From Pseudomonadota bacterium (GTDB lineage: Bacteria > Pseudomonadota > Gammaproteobacteria > Burkholderiales > Methylophilaceae): a stretch of 64,000 bases of DNA. Below, piece by piece: positions 9,224 through 17,720 of the stretch; the first letter of the stretch is position 1, and each line of letters starts with the position of its first letter. The notes beneath the pieces are model-generated. The model did no database searches and was not told the DNA's origin. It saw only the letters and a list, made by a program, of their open reading frames with translations. Location of the stretch: contig JAKQIT010000072.1 in assembly GCA_029556915.1 (NCBI GenBank), positions 24,868-88,867 on the forward strand. Direction: 5' to 3'. A program made the position numbers and the translations under genes.

Positions 9224-10228
9224 ATGTTGTCGCAAAATAAAAAAGTGTCCTCTAATTCGCCCAAACAGCCAACACTCTCACTAGCGCGCGATATTTTGTT
9301 GCTAGAGGCGGGTGAAGTTAGCGCTTTGGCACAACGTTTAGATGCGCAATTTGTAGCTGCTGTCACCATGATTCTACAATGTTCAGGCCGAGTGGTGGTA
9401 AGTGGCATGGGGAAATCTGGTCATATTGGCGGCAAAATTGCTTCCACCTTTGCCAGCACAGGCACCCCTGCTTTTTTTATGCATCCTGCTGAGGCTAGTC
9501 ATGGCGATTTAGGCATGATTACCAAGGGTGATGTCGTCCTTGCTCTTTCAAATTCAGGTGAAAGTGACGAAATACTTGCAATTATCACACCACTGAAAAG
9601 ACTGGGTGCAAATATCATCGCCATTACTGGTAATGATGGTTCAACATTGGCCAAAGCTGCCGATGTGCACCTCAGTGCAAGCGTGAGCAAAGAGGCTTGC
9701 CCACTAGGGCTTGCACCAACTTCTAGTAGCACTGTAGCTTTAGCCTTAGGTGATGCATTAGCTTTATGCGTACTAGACCAACGTGATTTTACTGCTGAAG
9801 ATTTTGCACGCTCTCACCCTGGTGGTAGCCTTGGGCGGCGTTTATTAATTCATGTGTGTGACTTAATGCGAACGGGCGATAGCATCCCACAAGTAAATAT
9901 GAATGCAACGCTTGTGCAAGGCTTACTAGAAATGTCACAAAAGGGATTAGGGCTAACCGCGATAGTTGATGTCAATAACAAGCCTATTGGAATATTTACA
10001 GATGGTGATCTACGTCGGGCCTTGGAGCGCAATGTGCAGGTGACTACCTCTAGCATTAGCGATGTCATGCATTCTAACCCTCTGACTATTCATCAAAATC
10101 AATTAGCCGTTGCAGCAGTTGAAATGATGGAACAATGCAAAGTAAATGCACTCTTAGTCACCAATGATATTGGTGAGTTAGTGGGCGCGCTCAATATGCA
10201 TGACTTATTATTAGCGAAAGTAGTTTAA
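9224..10228 (+). CDS. kdsD: D-arabinose-5-phosphate isomerase
   Basis: Interconverts ribulose 5-phosphate and arabinose 5-phosphate, the first step to Kdo of lipopolysaccharide. The SIS domain (about residues 45-185) contains SGMGKSGHIGGKIA, ASHGDLGMI and LSNSGESDEI. Two CBS domains follow (about 205-334). Its 334 residues match KdsD. It is the first gene of a compact operon with kdsC and lptCAB, so Kdo synthesis and LPS export are co-transcribed. The spacing to kdsC is only 3 nt. Confidence 0.95.
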   Translation: MLSQNKKVSSNSPKQPTLSLARDILLLEAGEVSALAQRLDAQFVAAVTMILQCSGRVVVSGMGKSGHIGGKIASTFASTGTPAFFMHPAEASHGDLGMITKGDVVLALSNSGESDEILAIITPLKRLGANIIAITGNDGSTLAKAADVHLSASVSKEACPLGLAPTSSSTVALALGDALALCVLDQRDFTAEDFARSHPGGSLGRRLLIHVCDLMRTGDSIPQVNMNATLVQGLLEMSQKGLGLTAIVDVNNKPIGIFTDGDLRRALERNVQVTTSSISDVMHSNPLTIHQNQLAVAAVEMMEQCKVNALLVTNDIGELVGALNMHDLLLAKVV

Positions 10229-10231
10229 CTG

Positions 10232-10792
10232 ATGAGCATCAACAATTTAAATCCTGCACTAGAAATGTGCTTTAAAAACATCAAGCTATTGGTGTTAGAT
10301 GTTGACGGCGTAATGACGGATGGTGGGTTAACCATTGGCGACGATGGGCAAGAGTACAAAACCTTTCACTCACATGATGGTCTTGGGATGAAGTTATTAA
10401 AATCCACTGGAGTGCAACTTGCTATTATTACTGGGCGCACATCCAACGTAGTCAAGCAGCGCGCTGAAACAACGGGGGTTGCACACTTTTACCAAGGTGC
10501 TGAAGATAAACTAGTAGCTTTTCAAGATTTATTACATAAAACGGGACTTTCGGCTAACCAATGTGCGTTTATGGGTGACGACATTGTGGATTTGCCACCA
10601 ATGTTGCATAGTGGTCTAGCGTTGGCTGTGCCAGACTCACCTCATTTGGTTTTAAAGCACGCGCACTATGTGACCACCAGAAGGGGTGGGCAAGGAGCGG
10701 TGCGCGAAATTTGCGAACTCATTATGCAGGCACAGGGCACTTATGATGCAATTATCAATAAATTTCTAATGCAAGCTAGCATGTCAAATTGA
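10232..10792 (+). CDS. kdsC: Kdo-8-phosphate phosphatase
   Basis: HAD-superfamily phosphatase that releases Kdo from Kdo 8-phosphate. The nucleophile motif LVLDVDGVMTDG (D23, D25) is near the N-terminus, IITGRTS is motif II, and GDDIVDLP is the Mg-binding motif. At 186 residues it is the C0-type tetrameric enzyme without a cap domain. It lies directly after kdsD and 17 nt before lptC. Confidence 0.95.
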   Translation: MSINNLNPALEMCFKNIKLLVLDVDGVMTDGGLTIGDDGQEYKTFHSHDGLGMKLLKSTGVQLAIITGRTSNVVKQRAETTGVAHFYQGAEDKLVAFQDLLHKTGLSANQCAFMGDDIVDLPPMLHSGLALAVPDSPHLVLKHAHYVTTRRGGQGAVREICELIMQAQGTYDAIINKFLMQASMSN

Positions 10793-10809
10793 GATGAATT
10801 GGCACAAGA

Positions 10810-11538
10810 ATGAGCACCAAAGTACGTTCTGCTATTGCTTTTCCTATCGCGCTATTGTCAGTGCTGGGGATACTCACGGCATGGATCAATTATACTGTGC
10901 AACCACCTGCGCCAAAGTTAGACGGTAGCAGTCGCCATGACCCAGATTATATTGTGAGTAATTTCGTGACCACACAAACAGATATTAACGGTCAACTTCG
11001 CTATCAATTGGCTGCCGCCGAAATGAAACATTTTCCTGATAATGATGGTACAGATTTGATTAAACCGCGATATACACAATATACCGTTGGAAAACCTTAC
11101 ACGCGGGTTGAAGGTATGCAAGGGCAAGTATCAAGCAATGGTGAGCGCATACAATTGAGCAAACAAGTAAAGGTCACGCGTCAAGCGTTTGCTGAAAAAG
11201 GGGAAATGACAGTCGAAACAGAGTATTTAGACATTCTACCCAATCAAGACTTAGTAAAAACTGACCACCCTGTTGTCATTAAACAAGCGCCAAAAACAGT
11301 GATTTACGCAACGGGTATGATTTATGAAAAAAACAAAAAAACGGTGACATTGTTACACAAAGTGCGTGCACATTATGAACAACCCAACATCAAAAATAAG
11401 CGGGCAAAAAAAGCGGGCAAAACTGCTAATTCAACCAGTAGTAACAACGTCACCGCAACAACTGAAAAAAATTTAACCCTTCAAGAACCAGTAAATAGCA
11501 ATACTAACAATACGCGCATTCGGAGACGCTATGAGTAA
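10810..11538 (+). CDS. lptC: LPS export system protein LptC
   Basis: Bitopic inner-membrane protein that passes LPS from LptB2FG to LptA. One N-terminal helix (about residues 5-27) is followed by a periplasmic OstA/LptC-type beta-jellyroll (about 45-195). At 242 residues it is longer than usual because of a low-complexity Lys/Asn/Thr-rich tail (about 195-242) that is probably disordered. Its 3' end overlaps lptA by 8 nt. Confidence 0.9.
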   Translation: MSTKVRSAIAFPIALLSVLGILTAWINYTVQPPAPKLDGSSRHDPDYIVSNFVTTQTDINGQLRYQLAAAEMKHFPDNDGTDLIKPRYTQYTVGKPYTRVEGMQGQVSSNGERIQLSKQVKVTRQAFAEKGEMTVETEYLDILPNQDLVKTDHPVVIKQAPKTVIYATGMIYEKNKKTVTLLHKVRAHYEQPNIKNKRAKKAGKTANSTSSNNVTATTEKNLTLQEPVNSNTNNTRIRRRYE

Positions 11539-12154
11539 ACCTACTGCCTTTACCACATTAATTACTTTGCTCAGCGCCACGATGCTGGGGTTTTCTAGCC
11601 AAGTATTTGCCGAAGCGGCTGACCGAGAAAAGCCGATTGATTTAGAAGCTGACACCGTGAAAGTCGATGATGCTAAACAAACCAGCACTTATTCTGGCAA
11701 CGTGATTTTAAAACAAGGCACGCTGATTATTCGTGCTGACAAGCTGATTGTACGCGAAGATAACGCGGGCTTTCAGCACAGTACTTCGACGGGCAACCCG
11801 ACCACCTTTAAGCAAAAGCGTGAAGGTAAAAATGAATACATGGAAGGAAGTGCGCAGCGTATTGAATATGATGGTCGTATGGATAAGGTTCAACTTTACG
11901 GCAAAGCTTGGGTAAAGCGCGGTGAAGATATTGTACATGGCGAATATATTAGCTACGACGCCAACGCCGAATATGCAGAGGTGATTGGCGGTGGCAAAAC
12001 AGCTGATGGGAAAACTACTGGTGGGCGTGTACACGCTGTGATACAACCTAAAAACAAAAAAACAGCGACCACAACTGAGCCTGCCACAAGCACAAAACAA
12101 GACAACAATATAAAACAAGACAGCAAGCCAATCAGTAACGATGATCAACCTTAA
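11531..12154 (+). CDS. lptA: LPS transport periplasmic protein LptA
   Basis: Periplasmic bridge component that carries LPS to the outer membrane. A signal peptide (about residues 1-28, cleavage near VFA-EAA) precedes the OstA domain, which begins at DREKPIDLEADTVKVDD and contains YSGNVILKQGTLIIRADK. The last 30 residues are a Thr/Asn/Gln-rich tail. The 207 residues fit the family, and the position between lptC and lptB is canonical. Confidence 0.93.
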   Translation: MSKPTAFTTLITLLSATMLGFSSQVFAEAADREKPIDLEADTVKVDDAKQTSTYSGNVILKQGTLIIRADKLIVREDNAGFQHSTSTGNPTTFKQKREGKNEYMEGSAQRIEYDGRMDKVQLYGKAWVKRGEDIVHGEYISYDANAEYAEVIGGGKTADGKTTGGRVHAVIQPKNKKTATTTEPATSTKQDNNIKQDSKPISNDDQP

Positions 12155-12167
12155 AGCATAATAACCT

Positions 12168-12890
12168 ATGAGTGAATTAATCGTCGAAAAACTGCGTAAG
12201 TCATATAAGGCGCGAACTGTGGTGCATGACATTTCTTTGCGCATTAAAAGTGGTGAAGTTGTAGGTTTGCTTGGCCCCAATGGTGCGGGTAAAACCACCA
12301 GCTTTTATATGATTGTTGGGTTGGTGCCATTAGATGCAGGCAAAATCACGTTAGATGGCAAAGATTTAAGCCGCCTGCCTATTCACAAACGTGCCCGCTT
12401 AGGGCTGTCTTATTTGCCACAAGAGGCTTCTATTTTTAGAAAGCTCACAGTAGAAGAAAATATTTTGGCAGTCTTGGAATTGCAAGATATGTCTGACACG
12501 CAAATGCAGCTAAAGTTAGACGCTTTGCTCGAAGAGTTACATATTACCCATATTCGTGAAAGTATCGCGGTGAGTTTATCCGGCGGTGAGCGACGACGTG
12601 TTGAAATTGCCCGCTGCTTGGCAACCGACCCAGATTTTATTTTGCTTGATGAGCCATTCGCAGGTATTGACCCAATAGCCGTCATTGATATTCAAAAAAT
12701 TATTCATTTACTCACTGCGCGCAATATTGGTGTGCTGATTACCGACCATAACGTGCGCGAAACATTAGGCATTTGCGACCGCGCATATATTGTCAACCAA
12801 GGTCATGTATTTGCCTCAGGTATTCCGAGTGAAATTGTAGAAAATGAAAGTGTACGTGAAGTGTATTTAGGAAAAGATTTTCGCCTATGA
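12168..12890 (+). CDS. lptB: LPS export ABC transporter ATP-binding protein LptB
   Basis: Cytoplasmic ATPase that powers LPS extraction with LptF and LptG, which are not in this window. Walker [10 protein letters not shown] lies near residue 38, the signature LSGGERRR near 140, Walker B ILLDEP near 162, and the H-loop in TDHNV. At 240 residues it is a standard LptB. It ends in an ATGA overlap with rpoN. Confidence 0.95.
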   Translation: MSELIVEKLRKSYKARTVVHDISLRIKSGEVVGLLGPNGAGKTTSFYMIVGLVPLDAGKITLDGKDLSRLPIHKRARLGLSYLPQEASIFRKLTVEENILAVLELQDMSDTQMQLKLDALLEELHITHIRESIAVSLSGGERRRVEIARCLATDPDFILLDEPFAGIDPIAVIDIQKIIHLLTARNIGVLITDHNVRETLGICDRAYIVNQGHVFASGIPSEIVENESVREVYLGKDFRL

Positions 12891-14413
12891 AGCAAGGCTT
12901 ACAACTCAGAGTTTCGCAAAATTTATCGCTTACCCCGCAGTTACAACAAGCGATTAAATTATTACAACTATCTTCACTTGAGTTAAACCAAGAAATTGAT
13001 TTACTCATGCAAACGAATCCGCTATTAGAACGTGGTGAAGAAGGTGAAGATGAGTATGGCAACGCTGCTGATGATTTTGATGATGAAAGCTTAAGTGCGA
13101 TTAAAGATGTTGAATCTAGCCAAGCCAATACCGAACTTTCAGATAATTTATATGAGTCCGCACAGGCAGAATCAAGCGCTAGCGAATCTGCAGAGTTTGA
13201 AACTGCCACCCCTGATTTTTCTGATGAGTTTAGTGATGAATACGGTGAATTTTCTAACGGCAGCTTGTGGGATGAAAATAGCTCGCCCGATGATGATGAC
13301 AGCGATTTTAGAAAACAGGAAACCCTGCAGTTAAGTCTGCGCGAGCATTTACTTTCTCAACTCAAACTCATGCCGCTCTCTGAGCGCGACCAAAAATTGA
13401 CCTTGCTCTTGGTAGATAGTATCAATGAAGATGGCTATCTTGAAGCTACATTGGCAGAAATTGTAGATGAAATGCCACTTGAGCTTGAAATTGAAGAGCT
13501 TGAACTACAAACGGCGCTTCGTCATATTCAAAATTTAGACCCTATTGGTGTTGGTGCTCGCGACCTAAGTGAGTGCCTACTCTTGCAACTAAATGCAATG
13601 TCTGAAGACACGCCGCACCTTGCATTAGCCAAATTGTTAGCCAAACATTATTTGCAAGATTTAGCCTCGCGGGATTTTACAAAACTGCGTAAATATTTAG
13701 GCTGCGATGAAGAAACACTCAAAAGTGTGCAGCAAATGATTACCAGTTTAAACCCTCGTCCAGGGGGCGACTTTAGCCAAATTGGTTCAGAACATTATAT
13801 TCAGCATGAAGTCGTGGTTAAAAAAGTGAAGGGTATTTGGATTGCCAGCCTCAACGATGCGGCGATACCAAAACTTAAAATTAACCAGCTTTATGCGGGC
13901 ATTTTAAAACGCAACCGCGACAGTAATAGCCAGTATTTGCAAAGCCAAATGCAAGAAGCAAAGTGGATGATTAAAAATATTCAGCAACGTTTTGTGACGA
14001 TTTTGCGCGTATCGCAAGCCATTGTAGATAGGCAACGTAACTTTTTAGAGTATGGTGAAGTCGCCATGAAGCCGCTAGTGCTACGCGAGATTGCCGACGA
14101 ACTTGAACTGCATGAATCAACGATTTCACGCGTCACCACCAACAAATACATGCTCACACCACGCGGTATTTTTGAGCTGAAATATTTCTTTGGCAGCTCA
14201 GTAGCAACAGATTCAGGTGGCACGGCTTCGGCAACCGCCATTCGCGCACTGATTAAACAATTAGTTGACCAAGAAAATCCAAAAAAACCTTACTCTGACA
14301 ACCAAATCACCGATTTACTGGCCAAGCAAGGCATTATTGTGGCGCGCCGTACCATTGCTAAATATCGTGAATCGCTCGGTATTGAGCCAGCAAGTTTACG
14401 CAAAACGCTATAA
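12887..14413 (+). CDS. rpoN: RNA polymerase sigma-54 factor
   Basis: Alternative sigma factor for activator-dependent promoters. Region I at the N-terminus is glutamine/leucine-rich ([16 protein letters not shown]). An acidic region II (about residues 45-140) is followed by the core-binding domain and the DNA-binding domain with an HTH ([16 protein letters not shown]). The RpoN box [10 protein letters not shown] is at about 486-495. At 508 residues it is complete. The ATG overlaps the lptB stop. It sits in the conserved lptB-rpoN-hpf order. Confidence 0.96.
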   Translation: MKQGLQLRVSQNLSLTPQLQQAIKLLQLSSLELNQEIDLLMQTNPLLERGEEGEDEYGNAADDFDDESLSAIKDVESSQANTELSDNLYESAQAESSASESAEFETATPDFSDEFSDEYGEFSNGSLWDENSSPDDDDSDFRKQETLQLSLREHLLSQLKLMPLSERDQKLTLLLVDSINEDGYLEATLAEIVDEMPLELEIEELELQTALRHIQNLDPIGVGARDLSECLLLQLNAMSEDTPHLALAKLLAKHYLQDLASRDFTKLRKYLGCDEETLKSVQQMITSLNPRPGGDFSQIGSEHYIQHEVVVKKVKGIWIASLNDAAIPKLKINQLYAGILKRNRDSNSQYLQSQMQEAKWMIKNIQQRFVTILRVSQAIVDRQRNFLEYGEVAMKPLVLREIADELELHESTISRVTTNKYMLTPRGIFELKYFFGSSVATDSGGTASATAIRALIKQLVDQENPKKPYSDNQITDLLAKQGIIVARRTIAKYRESLGIEPASLRKTL

Positions 14414-14443
14414 TCAAACTCGTTTAAATTCAGCTAGATATTT

Positions 14444-14497
14444 CCCCGAGAGATTTTTATGCCTCTGGAAGCCGCATGGAATAAGGCTTGCAGAGGT
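14444..14497 (+). repeat. dispersed palindromic repeat, copy 3
   Basis: CCCCGAG at 14444-14450, then palindrome core 14462-14496 starting CCTCTGGAAGCC. It begins 30 nt after the rpoN stop, in the orientation seen at most gene 3' ends. Confidence 0.85.
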
Positions 14498-14525
14498 GGC
14501 AAAAAGATGTTGCGTTAGAAACATG

Positions 14526-14556
14526 AAAAAAACAGGCTTTTATAGCGCTGTTTTTC
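14526..14556 (+). terminator. possible rpoN terminator
   Basis: Imperfect hairpin AACAGGC / GCGCTGTT with A-run before and TTTTTCT after. It lies in the 352-nt gap between rpoN and hpf, which otherwise holds a dispersed repeat and the hpf leader. Confidence 0.4.
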
Positions 14557-14688
14557 TAATGAAATTCACTTCATTTATCGCAAAATAATATGACCCAACT
14601 GGGCTAAAAAATTATCGAAAATTTTGCGTCACTTGTAGCACAAACCCAAATTAAAGTAGTAAACTGAAATTGTTCGATAAGTGTTGAA

Positions 14689-14745
14689 TGATCAAAAGCT
14701 GATCAGGTAACGGTCGAGTTTTTTGGGCATTCTCGCTTTGAGAAT
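14689..14745 (+). promoter_or_regulatory. two hairpins in the hpf leader
   Basis: TGATCA-AAAGC-TGATCA (14689-14705) and ATTCTC-GCTTT-GAGAAT (14729-14745) are both perfect and lie just upstream of AAGGAG (14755-14760), the hpf ribosome-binding site. They may affect stability or translation of the leader; the role is inferred. Confidence 0.4.
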
Positions 14746-14765
14746 ATTTTAATAAGGAGCATGTC

Positions 14766-15092
14766 ATGAATTTACAATTAACTGGTCTGCATTTAGAAGT
14801 AACCCCTGCACTACGCGAATATGTTACCAACAAATTATCGCGCATTAGCAACCATTTTGACCATGTCATCGACGTCAAAGTGACCATGAGTGTTGAAAAG
14901 CTTATCCAAAAGGTAGAGGCAACACTGCACGTTCCTGGCAATGATTTACACGCGGCCTGTACAGACGACAATATGTACAGCGCGATTGATATGCTGACGG
15001 ATAAACTTGACCGTCAGGTATTGAAACACAAAGAAAAACATGCTGACCATCATAAAAGTAATGGTGCAGTAAAGCATCAAGCGGTTAATTAA
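14766..15092 (+). CDS. hpf: ribosome hibernation promoting factor (short form)
   Basis: Binds the 30S decoding region of idle ribosomes. The 108 residues cover the HPF/YfiA fold, opening MNLQLTGLHLEVTPALREYV; there is no long-HPF dimerisation domain, only a basic His/Lys-rich tail. The ribosome-binding site AAGGAG is well placed. Its position after rpoN is conserved across beta- and gammaproteobacteria. The ptsN gene that often follows is absent here; hprK comes next. Confidence 0.93.
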   Translation: MNLQLTGLHLEVTPALREYVTNKLSRISNHFDHVIDVKVTMSVEKLIQKVEATLHVPGNDLHAACTDDNMYSAIDMLTDKLDRQVLKHKEKHADHHKSNGAVKHQAVN

Positions 15093-15156
15093 CCTCTCCA
15101 AATTCTGGGTATTTCTAGCCATTTAAGCGCTTAAATATTACGATAGAGATACCCAG

Positions 15157-16104
15157 ATGGCTCAAATCAATGTAAACGAGCTTTATAAACAAACCCGCCG
15201 TAAACTTAAAATGCAGTGGGTTGCTGGCCTAGACGGCGGACTCAAAACACTCACTAGTGGCACCGTTAGCAAACCCTCACTGGCTTTAATCGGGCATCTT
15301 AATTTTGTTCACCCTAACCGCGTGCAAGTGCTGGGTTGCGCTGAAATGGACTATTTACGCAGCTTATCGGCTGACCACGCCAAGTTGGCGATTGAAAATT
15401 TATTTTCTACCGATTTAGCTGCAGTGATTATCGCCAATGGCGAAAAAGTACCTGACACCCTCATTCACGCGGCTAATAATAGAAGCACACCTTTACTCTG
15501 CTCTCCGCTACAAAGCCCTGCGTTAATGGATATATTAAGCCACTTTTTAGCCAAAGCCACAGCAGAATCCACCAATGCGCATGGCGTTTTTATGGAGGTG
15601 CAAGGTTTTGGTGTGTTGATAAAAGGTGCAGCTGCCATTGGTAAAAGCGAGCTGGCGCTGGAGTTAATTTCTCGCGGACATCGACTGGTAGCTGATGACA
15701 TCGTAGATTTTTTTCGTATCTCGCCAGAACGCATTGAAGGTAGATGCCCTGAATTACTACAAGATTTTTTAGATGTGCGCGGCTTAGGTGTTTTAAATAT
15801 TCGCGCACTATTTGGTGATAATGCTGTTAAACCTACTAAACCGCTTGATCTGATTATTGAACTAAAATTAGCTGACCTAGCAATGTTGCAACAGTTAGAT
15901 AGTTTTAATACGCAAGTCCAATTTGAAGAAGTTTTAGGTGTTAAAGTAACTAAAGTGCAAATTCCTATCGCGGCGGGCCGTAATATTGCGGTATTGGTTG
16001 AGGTAGCAATCCGCAACCACATGTTATTATTACGCGGAATCAATGCAACCAAGCAGTTTACGCAACGTCAAATGCGTGAAATAAAAAAATCGAATGTTGA
16101 TTAA
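15157..16104 (+). CDS. hprK: HPr kinase/phosphorylase
   Basis: Phosphorylates and dephosphorylates HPr on Ser46. The N-terminal domain is followed by the catalytic His motif (AHGVFMEV, H142), a P-loop GAAAIGKS at 157-164, and the signature VRGLGVLNIRALFG near residue 205. The P-loop reads GAAA where GDSG is common, but still fits GxxxxGKS. Its substrate HPr is encoded about 1.3 kb downstream with Ser46 present, so the kinase loop is complete in this cluster. Confidence 0.95.
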   Translation: MAQINVNELYKQTRRKLKMQWVAGLDGGLKTLTSGTVSKPSLALIGHLNFVHPNRVQVLGCAEMDYLRSLSADHAKLAIENLFSTDLAAVIIANGEKVPDTLIHAANNRSTPLLCSPLQSPALMDILSHFLAKATAESTNAHGVFMEVQGFGVLIKGAAAIGKSELALELISRGHRLVADDIVDFFRISPERIEGRCPELLQDFLDVRGLGVLNIRALFGDNAVKPTKPLDLIIELKLADLAMLQQLDSFNTQVQFEEVLGVKVTKVQIPIAAGRNIAVLVEVAIRNHMLLLRGINATKQFTQRQMREIKKSNVD

Positions 16105-16137
16105 CACTAATACTTAACACCACATGTTAACGCAGCC

Positions 16138-16977
16138 ATGAAGCAACTCATTATCGTCACAGGTCTTTCAGGTTCGGGAAAAAGTATCGCACTACGCGCC
16201 CTTGAAGACAGCGGCTATTATTGTGTAGATAACTTACCAGCAACCATGCTACCTAATATTGCGACGCATTTAAAAGGGGCTAATCATGACCGTGTAGCCA
16301 TTAGTATTGATAGCCGGAGTGCTGCGATTGAAACCTTACCAACCCATATTGCAGAGTTAAAATCACAAAATATCAGCTCGCAAGTGCTGTTTTTAGAGTC
16401 TAACGTTGAAACCCTCGTTAAGCGCTTTAGCGAAACACGGCGCAAGCACCCACTCAGCAAGGACAGCACCACTCTTGCCGAAAGTATTGCAACAGAGCGC
16501 GAGCTATTAGGAGAACTTGGCGGACTTGGGCATGTGATTGATACGAGCTATTTAAGCGCCAACACGCTACGTGCATGGGTAAAAGAAGTGGTTGCAATAG
16601 AGCATGCAGGTCTAACGTTGCTCTTTACTTCATTCGGATTTAAGCATGGAATTCCTCTGGATGCAGACTTTGTGTTTGACGTACGCTGTTTACCTAATCC
16701 ACATTATGATCCACAAATGCGCGATTTAACTGGTCGCGATGCGCCTGTTCAAGCATTTTTAGCCTCACAAACTAACGTCTCAGAAATGATAGGTGACATT
16801 CGTGCCTATATAGAAAAATGGTTGCCTTGCTTTATTGCTGACAACCGCAGCTATTTAACCGTAGCGATTGGTTGCACTGGTGGGCAACACCGCTCGGTAT
16901 ATTTTGTTGAGCAGCTTGGTGCTTACTTTAAGTCAACACAAAAAGTGCTCACTCGACATAGAGAACTAAAATTATGA
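16138..16977 (+). CDS. rapZ: RNase adapter protein RapZ
   Basis: P-loop nucleotide-binding protein. In enterobacteria it binds small RNA and guides RNase E to control glucosamine-6-phosphate synthesis. Walker A GLSGSGKS is at residues 9-16, VDNLPA near 30, and the C-terminal domain carries GCTGGQHRSVYFVEQL near 242. The 279 residues are typical. It ends in an ATGA overlap with the next PTS gene. Whether it has the GlmZ-type role in this lineage is not known from the sequence. Confidence 0.95.
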   Translation: MKQLIIVTGLSGSGKSIALRALEDSGYYCVDNLPATMLPNIATHLKGANHDRVAISIDSRSAAIETLPTHIAELKSQNISSQVLFLESNVETLVKRFSETRRKHPLSKDSTTLAESIATERELLGELGGLGHVIDTSYLSANTLRAWVKEVVAIEHAGLTLLFTSFGFKHGIPLDADFVFDVRCLPNPHYDPQMRDLTGRDAPVQAFLASQTNVSEMIGDIRAYIEKWLPCFIADNRSYLTVAIGCTGGQHRSVYFVEQLGAYFKSTQKVLTRHRELKL

Positions 16978-17408
16978 TTGGTATTTTAATTATTGCGCAT
17001 GGCAGTTTAGGGGAAAGCTTGATGGAGTGCGCTAAGCACGTCATAGGCAACAAACCTAATCAGCTTGCCTTTTTGGCGGTTAATACACACGACAAACCAG
17101 CTGATTTATTACCTAAAGCACAAAAACTGATAGAGGCACTTAACACTGGCGAAGGTGTGTTGGTGCTGTCTGATATGTATGGTGCGACACCTTGTAACAT
17201 CGTTACCAAATTATTGGTACCGGGTGTGGTTGAGGGCGTTGCAGGCGTCAATATGCCAATGATAGTGCGCACCATGACCTATAGACATGAGTCATTATCG
17301 GCGCTAGTAGATAAAGCCATTAGTGGTGGTCGCGAAGGCGTAGTGCGATTTACAAGTCAAAGCTGCGAGCGATTTGATATGTCTGTTGCGCTCAATAACG
17401 TGAAATAA
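16974..17408 (+). CDS. PTS EIIA component, mannose/fructose (ManX) type
   Basis: Phosphocarrier domain of 144 residues. The phosphorylated His is H9 in IIAHGSLGES, and GVLVLSDMYGATPCN matches the EIIA-Man fold. No EIIB, EIIC or EIID partner is encoded nearby, so a regulatory rather than a transport role is likely. Translation is probably coupled to rapZ through the 4-nt overlap. Confidence 0.9.
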   Translation: MIGILIIAHGSLGESLMECAKHVIGNKPNQLAFLAVNTHDKPADLLPKAQKLIEALNTGEGVLVLSDMYGATPCNIVTKLLVPGVVEGVAGVNMPMIVRTMTYRHESLSALVDKAISGGREGVVRFTSQSCERFDMSVALNNVK

Positions 17409-17441
17409 AAATTCTAAAAATCGCTTAGGGGAATCAATGAA

Positions 17442-17711
17442 ATGATTACTAAAGAAGTAGAAATCGTCAATAAATTAGGCTTACACGCCCGCGCATCTAC
17501 CAAGCTTACGCAAACTGCCAGCCAGTTTAAGAGTGAAGTGTGGATTACTCGCAATGGTCGTCGGGTAAACGCTAAAAGCATTATGGGTGTGATGATGCTA
17601 GCTGCCGCAAAAGGCAGTATCATTACATTAGAAGCCGATGGCACTGACGAGCAAGCCGCGATAGATGCGCTTACCGCCTTAATAGCTGATTATTTTGGTG
17701 AGGGTGAATAA
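17442..17711 (+). CDS. ptsH: phosphocarrier protein HPr
   Basis: Small phosphotransfer protein (89 residues) between EI and EIIA. The active His is H15 in LGLHARAST, and the regulatory Ser is S46 in NAKSIMGVM, the target of HprK. It lies between the EIIA gene and ptsI, 9 nt before ptsI. Confidence 0.96.
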   Translation: MITKEVEIVNKLGLHARASTKLTQTASQFKSEVWITRNGRRVNAKSIMGVMMLAAAKGSIITLEADGTDEQAAIDALTALIADYFGEGE

Positions 17712-17720
17712 AAGCCCACC

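Noticed and set aside
14265-14588. Open frame of 107 codons from the rpoN end across a dispersed repeat
   Set aside because: It is out of frame with rpoN, runs through the repeat and has no family resemblance.
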